64,000 nt of DNA from Yarrowia lipolytica. Taxonomy: Eukaryota > Ascomycota > Dipodascomycetes > Dipodascales. Below are positions 41,109-51,748 of this stretch, piece by piece; within the stretch, counting starts at the first letter, position 1, and each line of letters starts with the position of its first letter. The stretch spans positions 1,798,001 through 1,862,000 of the forward strand of contig NC_090770.1 of the NCBI RefSeq assembly GCF_001761485.1. The letters are read 5' to 3'. The notes beneath the pieces were generated by a model, which worked only from the letters and a program-made list of their open reading frames with translations, had not been told where the DNA came from and did no database searches. The translations under genes and the position numbers were made by a program.

Positions 41109-43439
41109 TCACACACCCACTCCCGAGTATATGGTACCCAAATACTCGTCCAACCTCTTGCCATCTCCCTCGAGCAAATCCATCAGATACCCCTCATCCT
41201 TGTTGAGAAACTCCTTGAGCACCTTCTCCACGGTGGCATCACTCAACCCATCTCCATACCGCACTCCAGGGCCAGACACATTGTAACACGCATCCATATG
41301 GGCTCTCTGAGCTCCAGCCTTTTGACGAGCCAACAGAAAGTCGATAATCTTCTCCAGAGCCAGAGAGCGAAGATCGCCCTTGTCACGTGGTCCGACAGAG
41401 TAGTCCTTTACTGAGTCACTCCTACGACGATATCGGGAGCGGGATCGGCTACGGGAGTATCGATCACGGGATCTGTCACGTGAAGAGCGATCACGAGATC
41501 GAGGCGACCGCTCGTATAATCGGTCATGTGATCTGTCACGGGACGACCGATTATATGATCTGTCTCGTGAGCCCAACTCTCTCAGTCGCTCTCTCAGCCG
41601 CTCCTCTTCATCCTTCTCGCCCAACACCTTCTTCTCCACCTCCAGCTTTTGTCTCTCATGATCCTGTTCCAGTGCCTGCTGTCCTAGTCGAAGCTCTGTC
41701 TTGATGAGACGTTTCTCCTTGTCCTTGAGTTCTGTTTCAAATTTCTCCAAGTTCTCCTCTCGCTGGAGTCTGGCCTCCAGCTCAGAAATCATAACGTCCT
41801 TGCGGTAACATTGGCTCTTGTAATGTTCATAGTCTGTTCGCAGAGTTTTGACATCAGACACCGTGGCACCGGAGAGCTGAATGGTGAGATCCTGAACCTG
41901 TTGCTTGAGCTGCTGAATCTCGTGATCCTTGGTCGCGGTCACGTCGTTCAGTTCTTTCTCCATCCTCTCCGTCGCCTGTCTCAATTCCACATCTTTTTCT
42001 TCACTCACACGTTTCAACTGTTCCTCCAATTGGCCCACGAGCATCTCCTTTTCCCCTTGGTCCTCCTCATACTGGCTCTTCAACGAGTCAATCTCCACAG
42101 ATCGCTCGTTGAGCTGCTCAGAACACTGCTGAACGAGCTCCTCCACCTCCCGAACCCTTGCCTGGCTCTGATCCAGCTGTGTGGTGAGCTTGCAAATGAC
42201 CTCAAACAGCTGCTCCTCGCTCATATCCAGCGGCACCTGCATGTTGAACTTGTTCTTGGTCTGTGGGGTCTGCAGCAAGTCAAACTTGTCGCGTTGCTGC
42301 TTTCTGGCCAAACGCTCACGAGCCAGCTTCTTCTCTCTTGTCTGCTCCTTGTCAACCTCCGTGCGGATCTTCTCCATGTGATTGGGCGCGGTTCGGAGAT
42401 ACGAATGGGCCGCAGGCTGGTTCCTGTCGTTGTAGGAGCTGAGGTTCGAACGACGGGTCTCAGACGCCTGACGTCTCGCATTATCCATCGCACTGGACAC
42501 GTCGCTGCCATGGTTGTTTCGGGCAAAGTTGTAGGGCTGCTTGTGGTTGACAAACGAGGCGCCCACCCGCACGTCACGGGCGTCGGTGTGGTCCGAAAAG
42601 AACTCCGGCGAAGGAGGGTAAGTGGGGGTCTTGTTGTCGGTCAAAACCGTGGTGGGAAGAAGAACAGACGGCTTGTGTGGCTGGGACCTGGACTCCGAAT
42701 CCGCATAGCAATCGGTCGAATCGAGCTCTCGTTCAGATAAAATGTTGGTAATGTTGGGGTTGTACGAGCCGGCCTTTTGTGTCGTGTGGCTGTCGAACGA
42801 GTTGGAGGTGTTGCTGCGGTTGTTGACCTGGCTGGCGGCTGCGTTGACATGTTTGTTTGTGCTGATTCCGCTGGCGCTCTTCTGCGGAGTCGAGGTCGAC
42901 GTGCCGTTCATGAGACACTCGATTGCAGCAGAGGTATCGCCCGTCATGAACGAAGCCATGTCGTGAGAAGCCGGAGAAAACGCCGCAGCAGGCTCAGAGA
43001 CGGACACTGAAGCAGTAGCAGCAGGCGCAGTAGCAGCAGACGTTGAAACAGCAGCAGCTGCAGCAGGAACGGATGGCTTCATTGCTGACTTGGGAATCGG
43101 GGGTTTGGCAGTAGTGTTCTTGGGGATGTTCTTGGGGGTGTTCTTGGGAGTGTTCTTGGTGTTGTTCTTGGTACTTGTAGTGTTATTGACGTTCTTGGTA
43201 GAGTCCTTGGTGGTAGCAGTCGAAGCCTCAGTTGGGGCCTTGCGAAACGTCTTGGCGGAAGTAAGCGGATTGGTCTCCATTTTGGCCTCTGTATGCTTCA
43301 TCTTCTTCTCCTGTCTCTGCTTCTCGAACAGCAGCGCCTTGTCCTTCATGGTGGGCTCTTCCTGGGGCTTTTTCTGAGCGTTGACGAGCCGGTCAATGTC
43401 CTTGTCCTGGAGCACGGAGGGGCTGTCTGTGGTAGTCAT
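41109..43439 (-). CDS. Coiled-coil protein with an RS-like segment, unknown function
   Basis: I do not recognise this 776-residue protein. The ATG at 43439 is clear. Order of parts: a charged N-terminus with DKALLFEKQRQEKK; a low-complexity Lys-Asn-Thr-Pro and Ala-rich stretch (residues 75-160); an Asn/Ser-rich region; a long coiled coil (about 395-610, starting after MQVPLDMSEEQLFEVICKLT); an Arg-Ser/Arg-Asp tract (SRDRSRDRYSRSRSRSRYRR, about 635-685); and a conserved-looking C-terminal block beginning ALEKIIDFLLARQKAG and ending DEYLGTIYSGV. An RS tract next to a coiled coil could fit a splicing or mRNP scaffold or a spindle-pole component. Nothing in the sequence decides. The Lys-Asn-Thr repeat includes several NTPKNTPKN units. 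Confidence 0.85.
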   Translation of the reverse strand: MTTTDSPSVLQDKDIDRLVNAQKKPQEEPTMKDKALLFEKQRQEKKMKHTEAKMETNPLTSAKTFRKAPTEASTATTKDSTKNVNNTTSTKNNTKNTPKNTPKNIPKNTTAKPPIPKSAMKPSVPAAAAAVSTSAATAPAATASVSVSEPAAAFSPASHDMASFMTGDTSAAIECLMNGTSTSTPQKSASGISTNKHVNAAASQVNNRSNTSNSFDSHTTQKAGSYNPNITNILSERELDSTDCYADSESRSQPHKPSVLLPTTVLTDNKTPTYPPSPEFFSDHTDARDVRVGASFVNHKQPYNFARNNHGSDVSSAMDNARRQASETRRSNLSSYNDRNQPAAHSYLRTAPNHMEKIRTEVDKEQTREKKLARERLARKQQRDKFDLLQTPQTKNKFNMQVPLDMSEEQLFEVICKLTTQLDQSQARVREVEELVQQCSEQLNERSVEIDSLKSQYEEDQGEKEMLVGQLEEQLKRVSEEKDVELRQATERMEKELNDVTATKDHEIQQLKQQVQDLTIQLSGATVSDVKTLRTDYEHYKSQCYRKDVMISELEARLQREENLEKFETELKDKEKRLIKTELRLGQQALEQDHERQKLEVEKKVLGEKDEEERLRERLRELGSRDRSYNRSSRDRSHDRLYERSPRSRDRSSRDRSRDRYSRSRSRSRYRRRSDSVKDYSVGPRDKGDLRSLALEKIIDFLLARQKAGAQRAHMDACYNVSGPGVRYGDGLSDATVEKVLKEFLNKDEGYLMDLLEGDGKRLDEYLGTIYSGVGV

Positions 43440-43973
43440 GGCGATGTGTGAGAGTCGATTGTGTCGTTAGCAATGTCTTGGGCATTTGTAGCCGGCTGTC
43501 GCTCCTTTATAATCGAGCCCACGAGCTGGTGAGGTTGTTTGAAATGTGCACTGGTAGTCTGTTGTTGTGATGCATGCACCAAATAAAGTTCCGCGTTTTC
43601 GCGTTTGTCTAGATGTGAACAAAACACACATTGTGGGATAAAACGGGGTGCAGAAGAGATAGGACAACTTGGAAAAGAAAATATGAACCAGCACACCATC
43701 ACGATCAAAATGATACCCCACAAACACCCCCAGGACAACCCCCACAACCCCCACAAACTTAACCCCGGCCAAATAAACCACGTGAAAAGTGGAGATATAG
43801 GCGATTAACGCATACCATTGGAATGAGCGTGATCCAAAGAACAAATATATACCCTCAAATCGACAATTAATCCTACAAAACAGCTCATATTAGGACATCA
43901 AATCTACCACCAATCTCCAACTCTGCCACACGCCAGTTCGAACCTCGTCTGTGACAGCCCCAATCCATTTTTT

Positions 43974-44051
<78 letters not shown>

Positions 44052-44673
44052 AAAAAAAATATAAAAAGAAAATTTGCCGTTTTCTCAAACAGCCCCAACT
44101 ACTTGTAGCCCCAAATAATGCCACACACCTGACCAATTTCATTGATATTGCAATCATCTATAATTACCACCTACATTACTCGTATGGTACAGTTCTGTAC
44201 ACAACCCCCTCCCCCTTCTCTCTCCAATCTACTCGCATTTCATTACTATAAAACCAGGCCGACCCTCTCTCATGGCCCAACCAAGTCGTTCTATATATAC
44301 AAAGACCTAGAAGTTAGTAGAAAAAACCACCCCGAGACAGAGACACACCAATGAGGCAAAAAGTACAAGTACCACCCCACAAGCCGTGCCACACGCCTCA
44401 GAATATCAAAACAGGCCCACATTAGGTAACATGGGACAAAAAACAAACTGGCTGCTGCCGCCGTTGTTCCAGACAGCAAAAAGAACACCATCTGGACCGC
44501 AAAACAGGCAACAAGCCTGCTAAAAAAAAACCTGTGTTGTAAAAAAAAGAAGAAATAAGAGCTGCAAAAAAAAGTTAGTCACAAATCGCAAAAAGTAGAC
44601 GGAATGTCCAGTGTTGTACCAATATGGTAATCGGGAAAGCCCATTCTAGACGACAAGACCAGCCTTGTCAACG
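43440..44673. other. Intergenic with a 72-base poly(A)
   Basis: Promoter of the coiled-coil/RS-like gene and 3' flank of the KH gene. An A72 run covers 43978-44049. The words ACAGCCCCAA occur on both sides of it (about 43954 and 44081). Confidence 0.65.
43978..44049. repeat. Poly(A) tract of about 72 bases
   Basis: An uninterrupted A run, followed by more A-rich DNA up to 44073. The exact length cannot be trusted in a homopolymer. Confidence 0.9.
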
Positions 44674-45831
44674 TCAAACGTCGGAGCAGAAGCCGTTGTT
44701 TCCTTCCTCGGAGCCCACCTGAGCCCTTCGCTCGCGCTCCTCGTCCATCTGCTGCTGCAACATGCTCATGGCCAGCGCCACTGCAGCCTCCGAGCCCCGC
44801 ATTAACAGCGTGCGCTCCCTCTCGTACTCGGACGAGATGGAGATGGCCGCGCCAGACCGTTTGCGCAGCTCCCGGATGTTGTCGCCGCGCCGGCCAATGA
44901 TGTAGCCAGCGAACGACGCGGGGATAATTGTGGATTGGACACATGCGTCTGAGCTGGACAGCGCTTCTGCGTCTCCACCATGATCCGACACGGTAGCCTC
45001 CCTATCTGTGTCTGTGTCACTTCCTCCATCCTGATGGCGGCCCCGGTAGCCGGCGAAAGACACATATTCTTTATCTTCCGGGTCCTCGCGTAGGGTCATA
45101 CTGCCCTCCAGGCTGCGCGGGTTGTAGTAGGCCACGAGGATTGATTTGTCCTTTTCTTCAAGCAGACACTGGACCACCGTGTAGACGGCGGTCTGCAGCG
45201 CCAGCGGCTCGCCCTGGATCTCGACGATGCGCTCGGACGAGTGGGGCAGCCGGTGTTTGGACGCCACAATGCGCACGCCGTACTTGGCTTGGATGGCCTT
45301 GATGCGCACGCCGCCCTTGCCCAGAATCGAGCCCATGCGCTGGTGCGGGATGAGCAAGCGCACGGTGGTGGTGCCCTGTGGGCCTGGAGGCACCAGATTG
45401 AGCACGTAGCCCGACGGCGGGTGTGCCACGAGTGCCGCAGCCGCCAGGCCAATGGCACGTGACACACCGGCGGCGGTGCCGGCAACCGACAGGATGCGGT
45501 CGGGGATGCCGGCGACGGACTTTGTGACGCCGGCCTTGACTTTGGCGGCGTCCCGAAGTCCGGCCACGGTGGCGCCATCTTTGCCAATGATGACGCCCGC
45601 CTCTTTCGTCGACACTAGGGCCCGCAGCACGAGCTGAGTTGTGTCGTCGCCGAGCGTGGCGGGGTTGCCAATGGGGTCGTTGGCGAAGCTGGCGAAGTTG
45701 CCAGCGGGGTCGACGTTGTCATGGTCGTGGTCGTGGTCGACATGGACATGGCCAAAGTCGTGGGTCATGTTGAGGTGGTTGGCGACGCTGTTTTCGTTGG
45801 AGTCAGCGACGCTTTCGTCTCGGACGAACAT
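44674..45831 (-). CDS. HEK2: Three-KH-domain RNA-binding protein, HEK2/PBP2 type
   Basis: The ATG at 45831 (MFVRDESVADSNEN) gives 385 residues. An acidic, His-rich start (VDHDHDHDN, 31-39) precedes three KH domains with their GxxG loops: GKDG at 83-86, GKGG at 171-174 and GRRG at 313-316. KH1 and KH2 are close together, and KH3 follows after an acidic, Ser-rich linker, the spacing of yeast Hek2/Khd1 and Pbp2. Those proteins bind mRNAs to repress translation and direct localisation, and Hek2 also affects telomeres. The frame is open upstream to a TTG, but no ATG occurs there. The family is secure. Whether it is the HEK2 or PBP2 orthologue is not. Confidence 0.88.
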   Translation of the reverse strand: MFVRDESVADSNENSVANHLNMTHDFGHVHVDHDHDHDNVDPAGNFASFANDPIGNPATLGDDTTQLVLRALVSTKEAGVIIGKDGATVAGLRDAAKVKAGVTKSVAGIPDRILSVAGTAAGVSRAIGLAAAALVAHPPSGYVLNLVPPGPQGTTTVRLLIPHQRMGSILGKGGVRIKAIQAKYGVRIVASKHRLPHSSERIVEIQGEPLALQTAVYTVVQCLLEEKDKSILVAYYNPRSLEGSMTLREDPEDKEYVSFAGYRGRHQDGGSDTDTDREATVSDHGGDAEALSSSDACVQSTIIPASFAGYIIGRRGDNIRELRKRSGAAISISSEYERERTLLMRGSEAAVALAMSMLQQQMDEERERRAQVGSEEGNNGFCSDV

Positions 45832-48800
45832 TGCTTGTTGGAATCTGCGGGTATGGAACGGCTTCTCGTCCTCTACGATGTGGCCCAAGTTGTACGGGGC
45901 CGACAGAGGAGTGGAACGGGCGTGTTACCTGATCACAGAGTGGTTGCTGGGGGGAGGGGGGATGTAAAGCAGCTCCGAGGGGGGGGGGTTTCTGGGGGCT
46001 TGCCTACGTCCTTCCCACGTCTGGTGGAGAGGTTGAAGAAAGGTGTTTGTGCTGAAAGAAGTGGTGAGGGGAGAGGGGTAGAGTTGAGGTTGACGTGTTT
46101 GTGTTGTGGTTGTGTTTGGGGGCACAAGTGACACAAAAGCCAGATTTTTTGGGAACCTCGTTTTTATAATTATGTATATAATATATATATATGTAAGGGG
46201 GGTGCCCCCGACGTTGTTTTCTGCCACTTCATTTCTTCTTCTTACACTCTACTACTTGTACTTTGTTTGTTTTGTGGCATGTGCTAATTTTTGGGTGCCA
46301 CGAGATGGAGGGTACGAGTACTTATACGCTGAGTGTGAGTGGTGGTGAGTTGTGTGGTGTGACGTCTGAGTCTTGTTGGACTGGTTGCTTGGGTTGATCA
46401 CACAGTAGGCAACAACGAGGTAGGGTACTTACTCTACTCTCGTACTACTACTACTCTACACCACCACTACTCTGCTACAACCACAATGCAGACCGCCGCA
46501 GCAGTCCACCCACCACCACGGCACTAGGTGGCGCTAAAAGCGACACTACTTTTAGTTTCCCGCTAGCGATGCGGCGTACCTGGAGGGACCAATCGGTGTC
46601 CAGACGTGGGTGGCCGGAGTCACAGTCGCAGCCAGACGGGGTGTCACACACAGACTCCGCACTCAAATCTCCGCCTTTGCTACCGGAGATCGGAGTTTAT
46701 GCGAGGTGCCAGTGGTACACAGTGGCAGTGCCAGCAGTGACATCCAAGGAAGCGGCGGCGGGCTGAGAGACGGAGAGGTGGCATTGAAAATGCTCGTCTG
46801 GTAGTCACTCTGATCTCCGTCCTCTCATCTCCGCATGCCACCGCCGTACCTGATCTGTCCTCGACTAACCCTGTATCTATGATAGCCACTACATACGACC
46901 CGATCTGACTGTCTGAGACATGTGAGACATGGATAAGAGGATGGAGCGGAGAGGAAGCAGGGGAGAAAGGGGAAGGGAATGAGCCGGGCGACTGTGATTG
47001 GACGAGAGCCGGAAAACAAGCCATACGACATCCGATGGCCTCCACAAGGACCATACCATGGTGAGTGTTTGTGCACCTTAACCATGGTACGTCCTCCACG
47101 TTGAGCTGAGACATTTCTTCCGAGACATTGCAGTTGCTCCAAGAATACGGTACGAGTAAGGACCGTGTATTAGCGGGGGACGTGTGGATTTTTTCCTTTT
47201 CTTTCTCTTTCCCCTTTCCTCCCTCTCTTCTTATTCTTCCCCTTCTCCTTCGTTTTCTTCTTTCTTTCGTCTTCGTCTTCGTCTTCGACTTCGTCTTCGT
47301 TCTCCGCTTCTCCTCTTCTCCACGTGACTTGCTTTTATGTCTGGTCTTGTCTGTGGGTCTGTATCAGAGGTCTCTTCAGCGATGTCTCTGTCTTTTTGCA
47401 CCTCTTGGCAGCAACGTTACTTTCGACGATAGGACCGAAAAGCAGTTCAAGCTCCACTCAGCTATAACTCTGTGTTATGATTCGCAAGATTACGGCTTCT
47501 AGAAGAAAGACACCGAAGAGGTGTCTGATCCCGGCCGGAGAGGAGGTGCAGATGGTGAGGGGGTTGGCGACAGAGATGGGATCCCGTTATCAACAATTTG
47601 GCACGAGACAGGAGCTATTGGTGGTATGAATCAGCACGTTATGCTACTTTTCGTTAAAGTAGCCCCCTAACAGCAGCCAATGACAGAGTTACAGTACAAG
47701 AGATGAACCAGAAAAGGTTTAGCTGTGAACAAGGTGAGTGGTGGTGGAGGAGTTGGTTTGGCGGTGGTTTGGCGGTGGTTTGGTTCTGGGGTTTGATGGA
47801 TTGGTTGCTTGGTGGATTCTTTTGGTGGATGACTGCTTGGTGGATTGGTTTGGTGGTTGGTGGTTTGGTGGTTGGTGGTTTGGCGGTTTGGTTTTGATGG
47901 TTTCGTACTTTCAGCCAAACACTTGAGCACCATTTGACGCTGCGCCTTGGCCTTCTACGATGATCTGGAGACTAATCCAGTTATTCAGTTCGTGCTGCAA
48001 AAAGAAAGCATGGAACATCTGTCAATCTTGGTAGATCATCGGAGAATTAGGTGGAAGGAGATGCCAAGACAGAGAATGAGAGAGTGAGTACGTACGAGAA
48101 GAAGCAAATCTGGGACTGAGAAACGTTAGCCGGGGACCGAGGATGTGCCAGAGCATTGGGGAACGAGTGTTGGGGACCAAGATGATGCAGTCTTCCCTTC
48201 GTCATGCCCACTAAGCTCGCTGCGCTCATCTGTGCCTTGGTTGAGTTTGGTGGTCTCCAGACTTCGACACTGTTTTGAACGGCAGACAAAGAATCTGTGC
48301 CGTAGATCCAGTCATGTGTTGTTTTTAAACACAGCAGGTAGTGGCGAGCCTAGAAGGTGATTCTGGAGGAGATACAAGGGATAGAGCAACTTCGCAAGTC
48401 GAAGATTTATGGAAAAAGGAATTCTTCGATTTGTGAGAGAGTCTGGTTGACTCGGACGTGGCTCAGCCTGACATGCGTTATCCATGTGCTCAGCTGTCAG
48501 AACTGCCCGCCAGGAGTCCGTGTTGTTGGTCGATATGGTGAGACGGCGAGATGCTGAAACATGGGCTCACCGTCTCAGGGTGCTTTTGCGGGATTATCGG
48601 TGACAGAAGCAATTCCATGTACAGACATGCGGAGTGAGCTGGTCTTGGTGGTCAGAGTTGGGGTTTTGCTACAGCAGCTTGCTCCGAGTCTCCAGCAACC
48701 CATTATTGGGCATGGGGTCTATGAGCTCTGAAGCATTGTTTCGGGTGACTTCTACCACATGACTCACCCATCCTATCTGTCTTGAGTCCAGATCTCACTG

Positions 48801-49600
48801 GTTCAGCCAATGCCCGGACTGGGCCATGGCACGGAAGTTCATACTGTGAGTTCAATCCTTGCACTTGGAAAACGCTCCACTACACCATAACATTGTGTGC
48901 TTATAGTCTCTGGTCTTAGCATTTCCTCCACCTCCGTGATTCCTACAAGTTCAATACTGTGATGAAGTTGCCGGGATACCCTACACCAGCCAGTACAGCT
49001 TTACTCAACAGTTGGAACCCAGTCGATTTAAAGGTGATAAAATGTCATGTCTCACAGATAGAACTGTGCTGCTGTCGAGAGATATGGCCACCACACCTAG
49101 GAGGTTGGATCATCGGATACCCAGCTCGTTTCTGGCCAACACTTGCTTATTATGGTGTTGATGGAGCTGCCAGTACAAGTCGGCGTTGGTGGTGTTTCAA
49201 ACTGTGGGTGCAGAGAAGCGCAAACGCGGTTCTTCATTGAGTTGATCTAGATGGATATGTTCCCCGTGGCAGAATCAGACTTGTGGCTTTCCTCAAAAGT
49301 TTTGGTGGAATTAAACCAAACTCCGAACGGACATTATCGAAGAGAGTGAGAATTTCATTGTCAGTCTCACTAAGACACGCTCCAGTAACCTCTTGTGGGC
49401 AAAAAGAACTCGACACGGTGGGCTACAAAAGAGCCTGACCTCTGATTGCAAGTAAAAGGCACATTGAGGGCTGCTCAAGGAACAGTCTACTAACCATGAG
49501 TTTCGTGTTTCGTCATGTTAAGTAGCGTACTGTAGCAAGGAGATGTCAATCGATCGGAGAGAGAGTTCAAGTACAAGGCGATAGTATCGTACACTTGTAA
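45832..49600. other. Gene-poor region of 3.8 kb
   Basis: I see only shadow-like frames. Notable are a CTTCGTCTTCGTCTTCGACT repeat at 47262-47300, GGTGGTTTGG repeats at 47755-47895, and a possible spliced mini-frame starting at ATG 47703 (see findings). Frames at 48959-49440 look protein-like in two frames but match nothing I know. Confidence 0.5.
47755..47895. repeat. (TTTGGTGGTTGG)-type repeat
   Basis: Purine/T-rich units GGCGGTGGTTTGG and GGTGGTTGGTGGTTTGG recur with changing length. Confidence 0.8.
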
Positions 49601-50026
49601 CTAGTCATTGGAAGAGCTCTTTATACAATATGGAGGCGGAGGGAGGCCACACCATTTGTGAATACATGTTTGAGCACAGCTGAATTGTGGATTCATCTGG
49701 CGGGGAACGGCTGTTTGTAGTCTGGTGTCCAGTGGGGCGACCAGTGACTGATAAGGGATCCAGCTGATCCTCACTTGCCGGATGAATACAGTATTAACAA
49801 GAGGAGTCATAAGAATGGCTGCAAACATCCACATCTTGAAGAAGATGGAAGACACGAGTTTGAGAGCTTCCTTGTCCACATAGAGACGTAGACCGACAAA
49901 AATGACTGCTGTAGCCATCAGTTTGACAACGAGAGACGCATCTGAAAGGGTCGGGGTTTCTTGTGAAGCTGAGGCGACCCAAAGGTGCTTGTGGACCACG
50001 GAACTCATGGCAATCTGTCCCAGCAT
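49601..50026 (-). CDS. Possible small membrane protein, unidentified
   Basis: The ATG at 50026 gives 141 residues with two likely membrane helices (LVVKLMATAVIFVGLRLYV and KMWMFAAILMTPLVNTVFI) separated by a short charged loop. The C-terminal half has several cysteines and prolines. No family is recognised. It lies in a gene-poor stretch near a retroelement fossil, and its codon use is not strongly biased. It may be a young or fast-evolving gene, or chance. Confidence 0.35.
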   Translation of the reverse strand: MLGQIAMSSVVHKHLWVASASQETPTLSDASLVVKLMATAVIFVGLRLYVDKEALKLVSSIFFKMWMFAAILMTPLVNTVFIRQVRISWIPYQSLVAPLDTRLQTAVPRQMNPQFSCAQTCIHKWCGLPPPPYCIKSSSND

Positions 50027-50469
50027 ACACTGCCAAAGAGCGACACTGAGTCGACTTGATTATTGTACCTTTTTAACCCGAATTAGGTCACGTGGGCAAT
50101 TCTAGAAGCACGATTAGGAGGAGCGTTTTGGTGGTTATAGTGAGCAGTAGAAATTCAGGTCTACAAACTGGAGCGAAGGTGGACTGAAGGATTGACGGTA
50201 CTGTTGGACAGGAAGAGTAGTTGGGGAGTAATCGGGGAGTAATCGGGGAGTGGTCGTTTTAGTCGTTTAGTCGTTTTAGTCGTTTAGTCCGTTTAGTCGT
50301 TTTAGTCTTTAGTCGTTTTAGTCGTTTTAGTCGTTTTAGTCGTTTTAGTCGGTTTAGTCGTATTGTAGTCTCAATCGTACTCGTATTCGTACTCGTATTC
50401 GTCTATAAGGTTGTAAATTACACTTTATACATGTGTACTTGTGAATATTGAATAAATGAAATTTATTTA
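50027..50469. other. Intergenic with tandem repeat
   Basis: GGTCACGTGGGC near 50087 is the only clear motif, followed by the TTTTAGTCG repeat array. No gene is seen. Confidence 0.6.
50223..50360. repeat. (GTTTTAGTC)n minisatellite
   Basis: Three GGGGAGTAATC units are followed by about eleven copies of GTTTTAGTC or GTTTAGTC up to 50360, then by CGTACTCGTATT units. Confidence 0.92.
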
Positions 50470-51190
50470 TAAACACATTAGAAAACTGGGCTCTTTGGAT
50501 CACTGTCCGACTGGACATGGCCTTTGCAGTCAACCTCCTGGCTACCTTCAACCAAGAGCCAAAGGAGGTGCACATGAAGGCTCCCAACCGAGTCCTAGAC
50601 CGAACAGTTTGGTTTGACATACTCCAGAACCAGTTCCTACAATTTACACAGGTGCTAACTGGAGCATTGTGACTACCAAAGCATGGTGATGATAATGTGT
50701 GGTGGATCTGATCAGCCAAACAGAAATCCGTTTCTCTGTCAACAGCTGAAGCAGAGTATATGGACATCGTTGAGGGAGCCAGAACAGGCATGTGGTTCAG
50801 ACAGGAGGCGCAACGCTTGACGTTCAATATGTACATACTATACTCGGAAGTGTCAGTAGCCAAGTTGTTCCAGTGCCAGGTGACAAAGCTCTCGTCATTT
50901 TCACTGACAATCAGACAGCTCTACAAATCAGTATTCATCCAGCGTATCATCCTCAAACAAAGCACATTGCTAGACGATTCCACTATACCAGAGAAGAGGT
51001 TGAGCGTAGTACAATTACTGTTCAGTACATACATTCCTACTGGCAACCAACTGGCAGACATCCTCACTCTGAAGAGCTTTTGGAATTTGTATGACAGTGG
51101 ATCAAGCACCGAATGCTGTATGTACAAGACCCATGTAAATACTGTGTACGTGTACTCGTGCTGAATAAAATGAAATTTTATCTAACAAAA
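50470..51190 (+). mobile_element. Ty1/copia retroelement fossil
   Basis: A truncated and broken remnant of a Ty1/copia-type LTR retrotransposon. Recognisable parts are the end of the reverse transcriptase region and the RNase H region, in the plus orientation. The 5' LTR, gag, protease and integrase are not seen. A purine-rich stretch near 51305-51320 could mark the old start of a 3' LTR, but no partner LTR is visible. Several inactivating breaks are present, so it looks old. Confidence 0.75.
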
Positions 51191-51583
51191 CACATTAATG
51201 ACTTAGATATCACTTGCCGGAAGGTGTTACCATAACCAGACTCTTTTCTGGATCAGAGAGACTCATCAGGAGAGTCTCCACACCCTAGTGGAGGATTCGA
51301 CTGAGGGGGGAAACTACAATTGTAGTGGTTTACGTCAGGTACTATTGGGACCTGGAGCTTGTAATGTCCCCGAACGAGTACTTGTTACTCCTGGTACTCG
51401 TACTTGAACTTGTACTGTACCCAGGGACTCTTCTGAACTTCTCCAGCTACGTGATTCAAATTCAAACATGCAAATTAAATTAGTACTTTTGAGGGGTCAG
51501 CAAAGTGAATGTCTTTTAAGACATGATGTCTGATGACATTTGAATGTTTTTGAAGACATTTGGATGATGGCACTTGTTAGTCT
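51191..51583. other. Flank of the Ty1/copia fossil
   Basis: Possibly part of an old LTR (51310 onward), then unique DNA with GTACTTGTTACTCCTGGTAC-type words. No gene is seen. Confidence 0.4.
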
Positions 51584-51710
51584 CATTCGAGTCGTTCGAG
51601 TAGTTCGAGTCGTTCGAGTAGTTCGAGTCGTTCGAGTAGTTCGAGTCGTTCGAGTAGTTCGAGTCGTTCGAGTAGTTCGAGTCGTTCGAGTAGTTCGAGT
51701 CGTCCGAGTT
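51584..51710. repeat. (TTCGAGTCGTTCGAGTAG)n minisatellite
   Basis: About seven copies of an 18-base unit made of two nine-base halves, 39 bases downstream of the permease stop codon. Since 18 is a multiple of three and the units lack stops, both strands show long open frames here, which are not genes. Confidence 0.95.
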
Positions 51711-51748
51711 ATTCAGTCTCGTTCTTTTCTCATTCACGCCTCATTCTT

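Noticed and set aside
46442-47130. Several frames of 60-145 codons
   Set aside because: They overlap on both strands, have no family similarity and show no codon bias.
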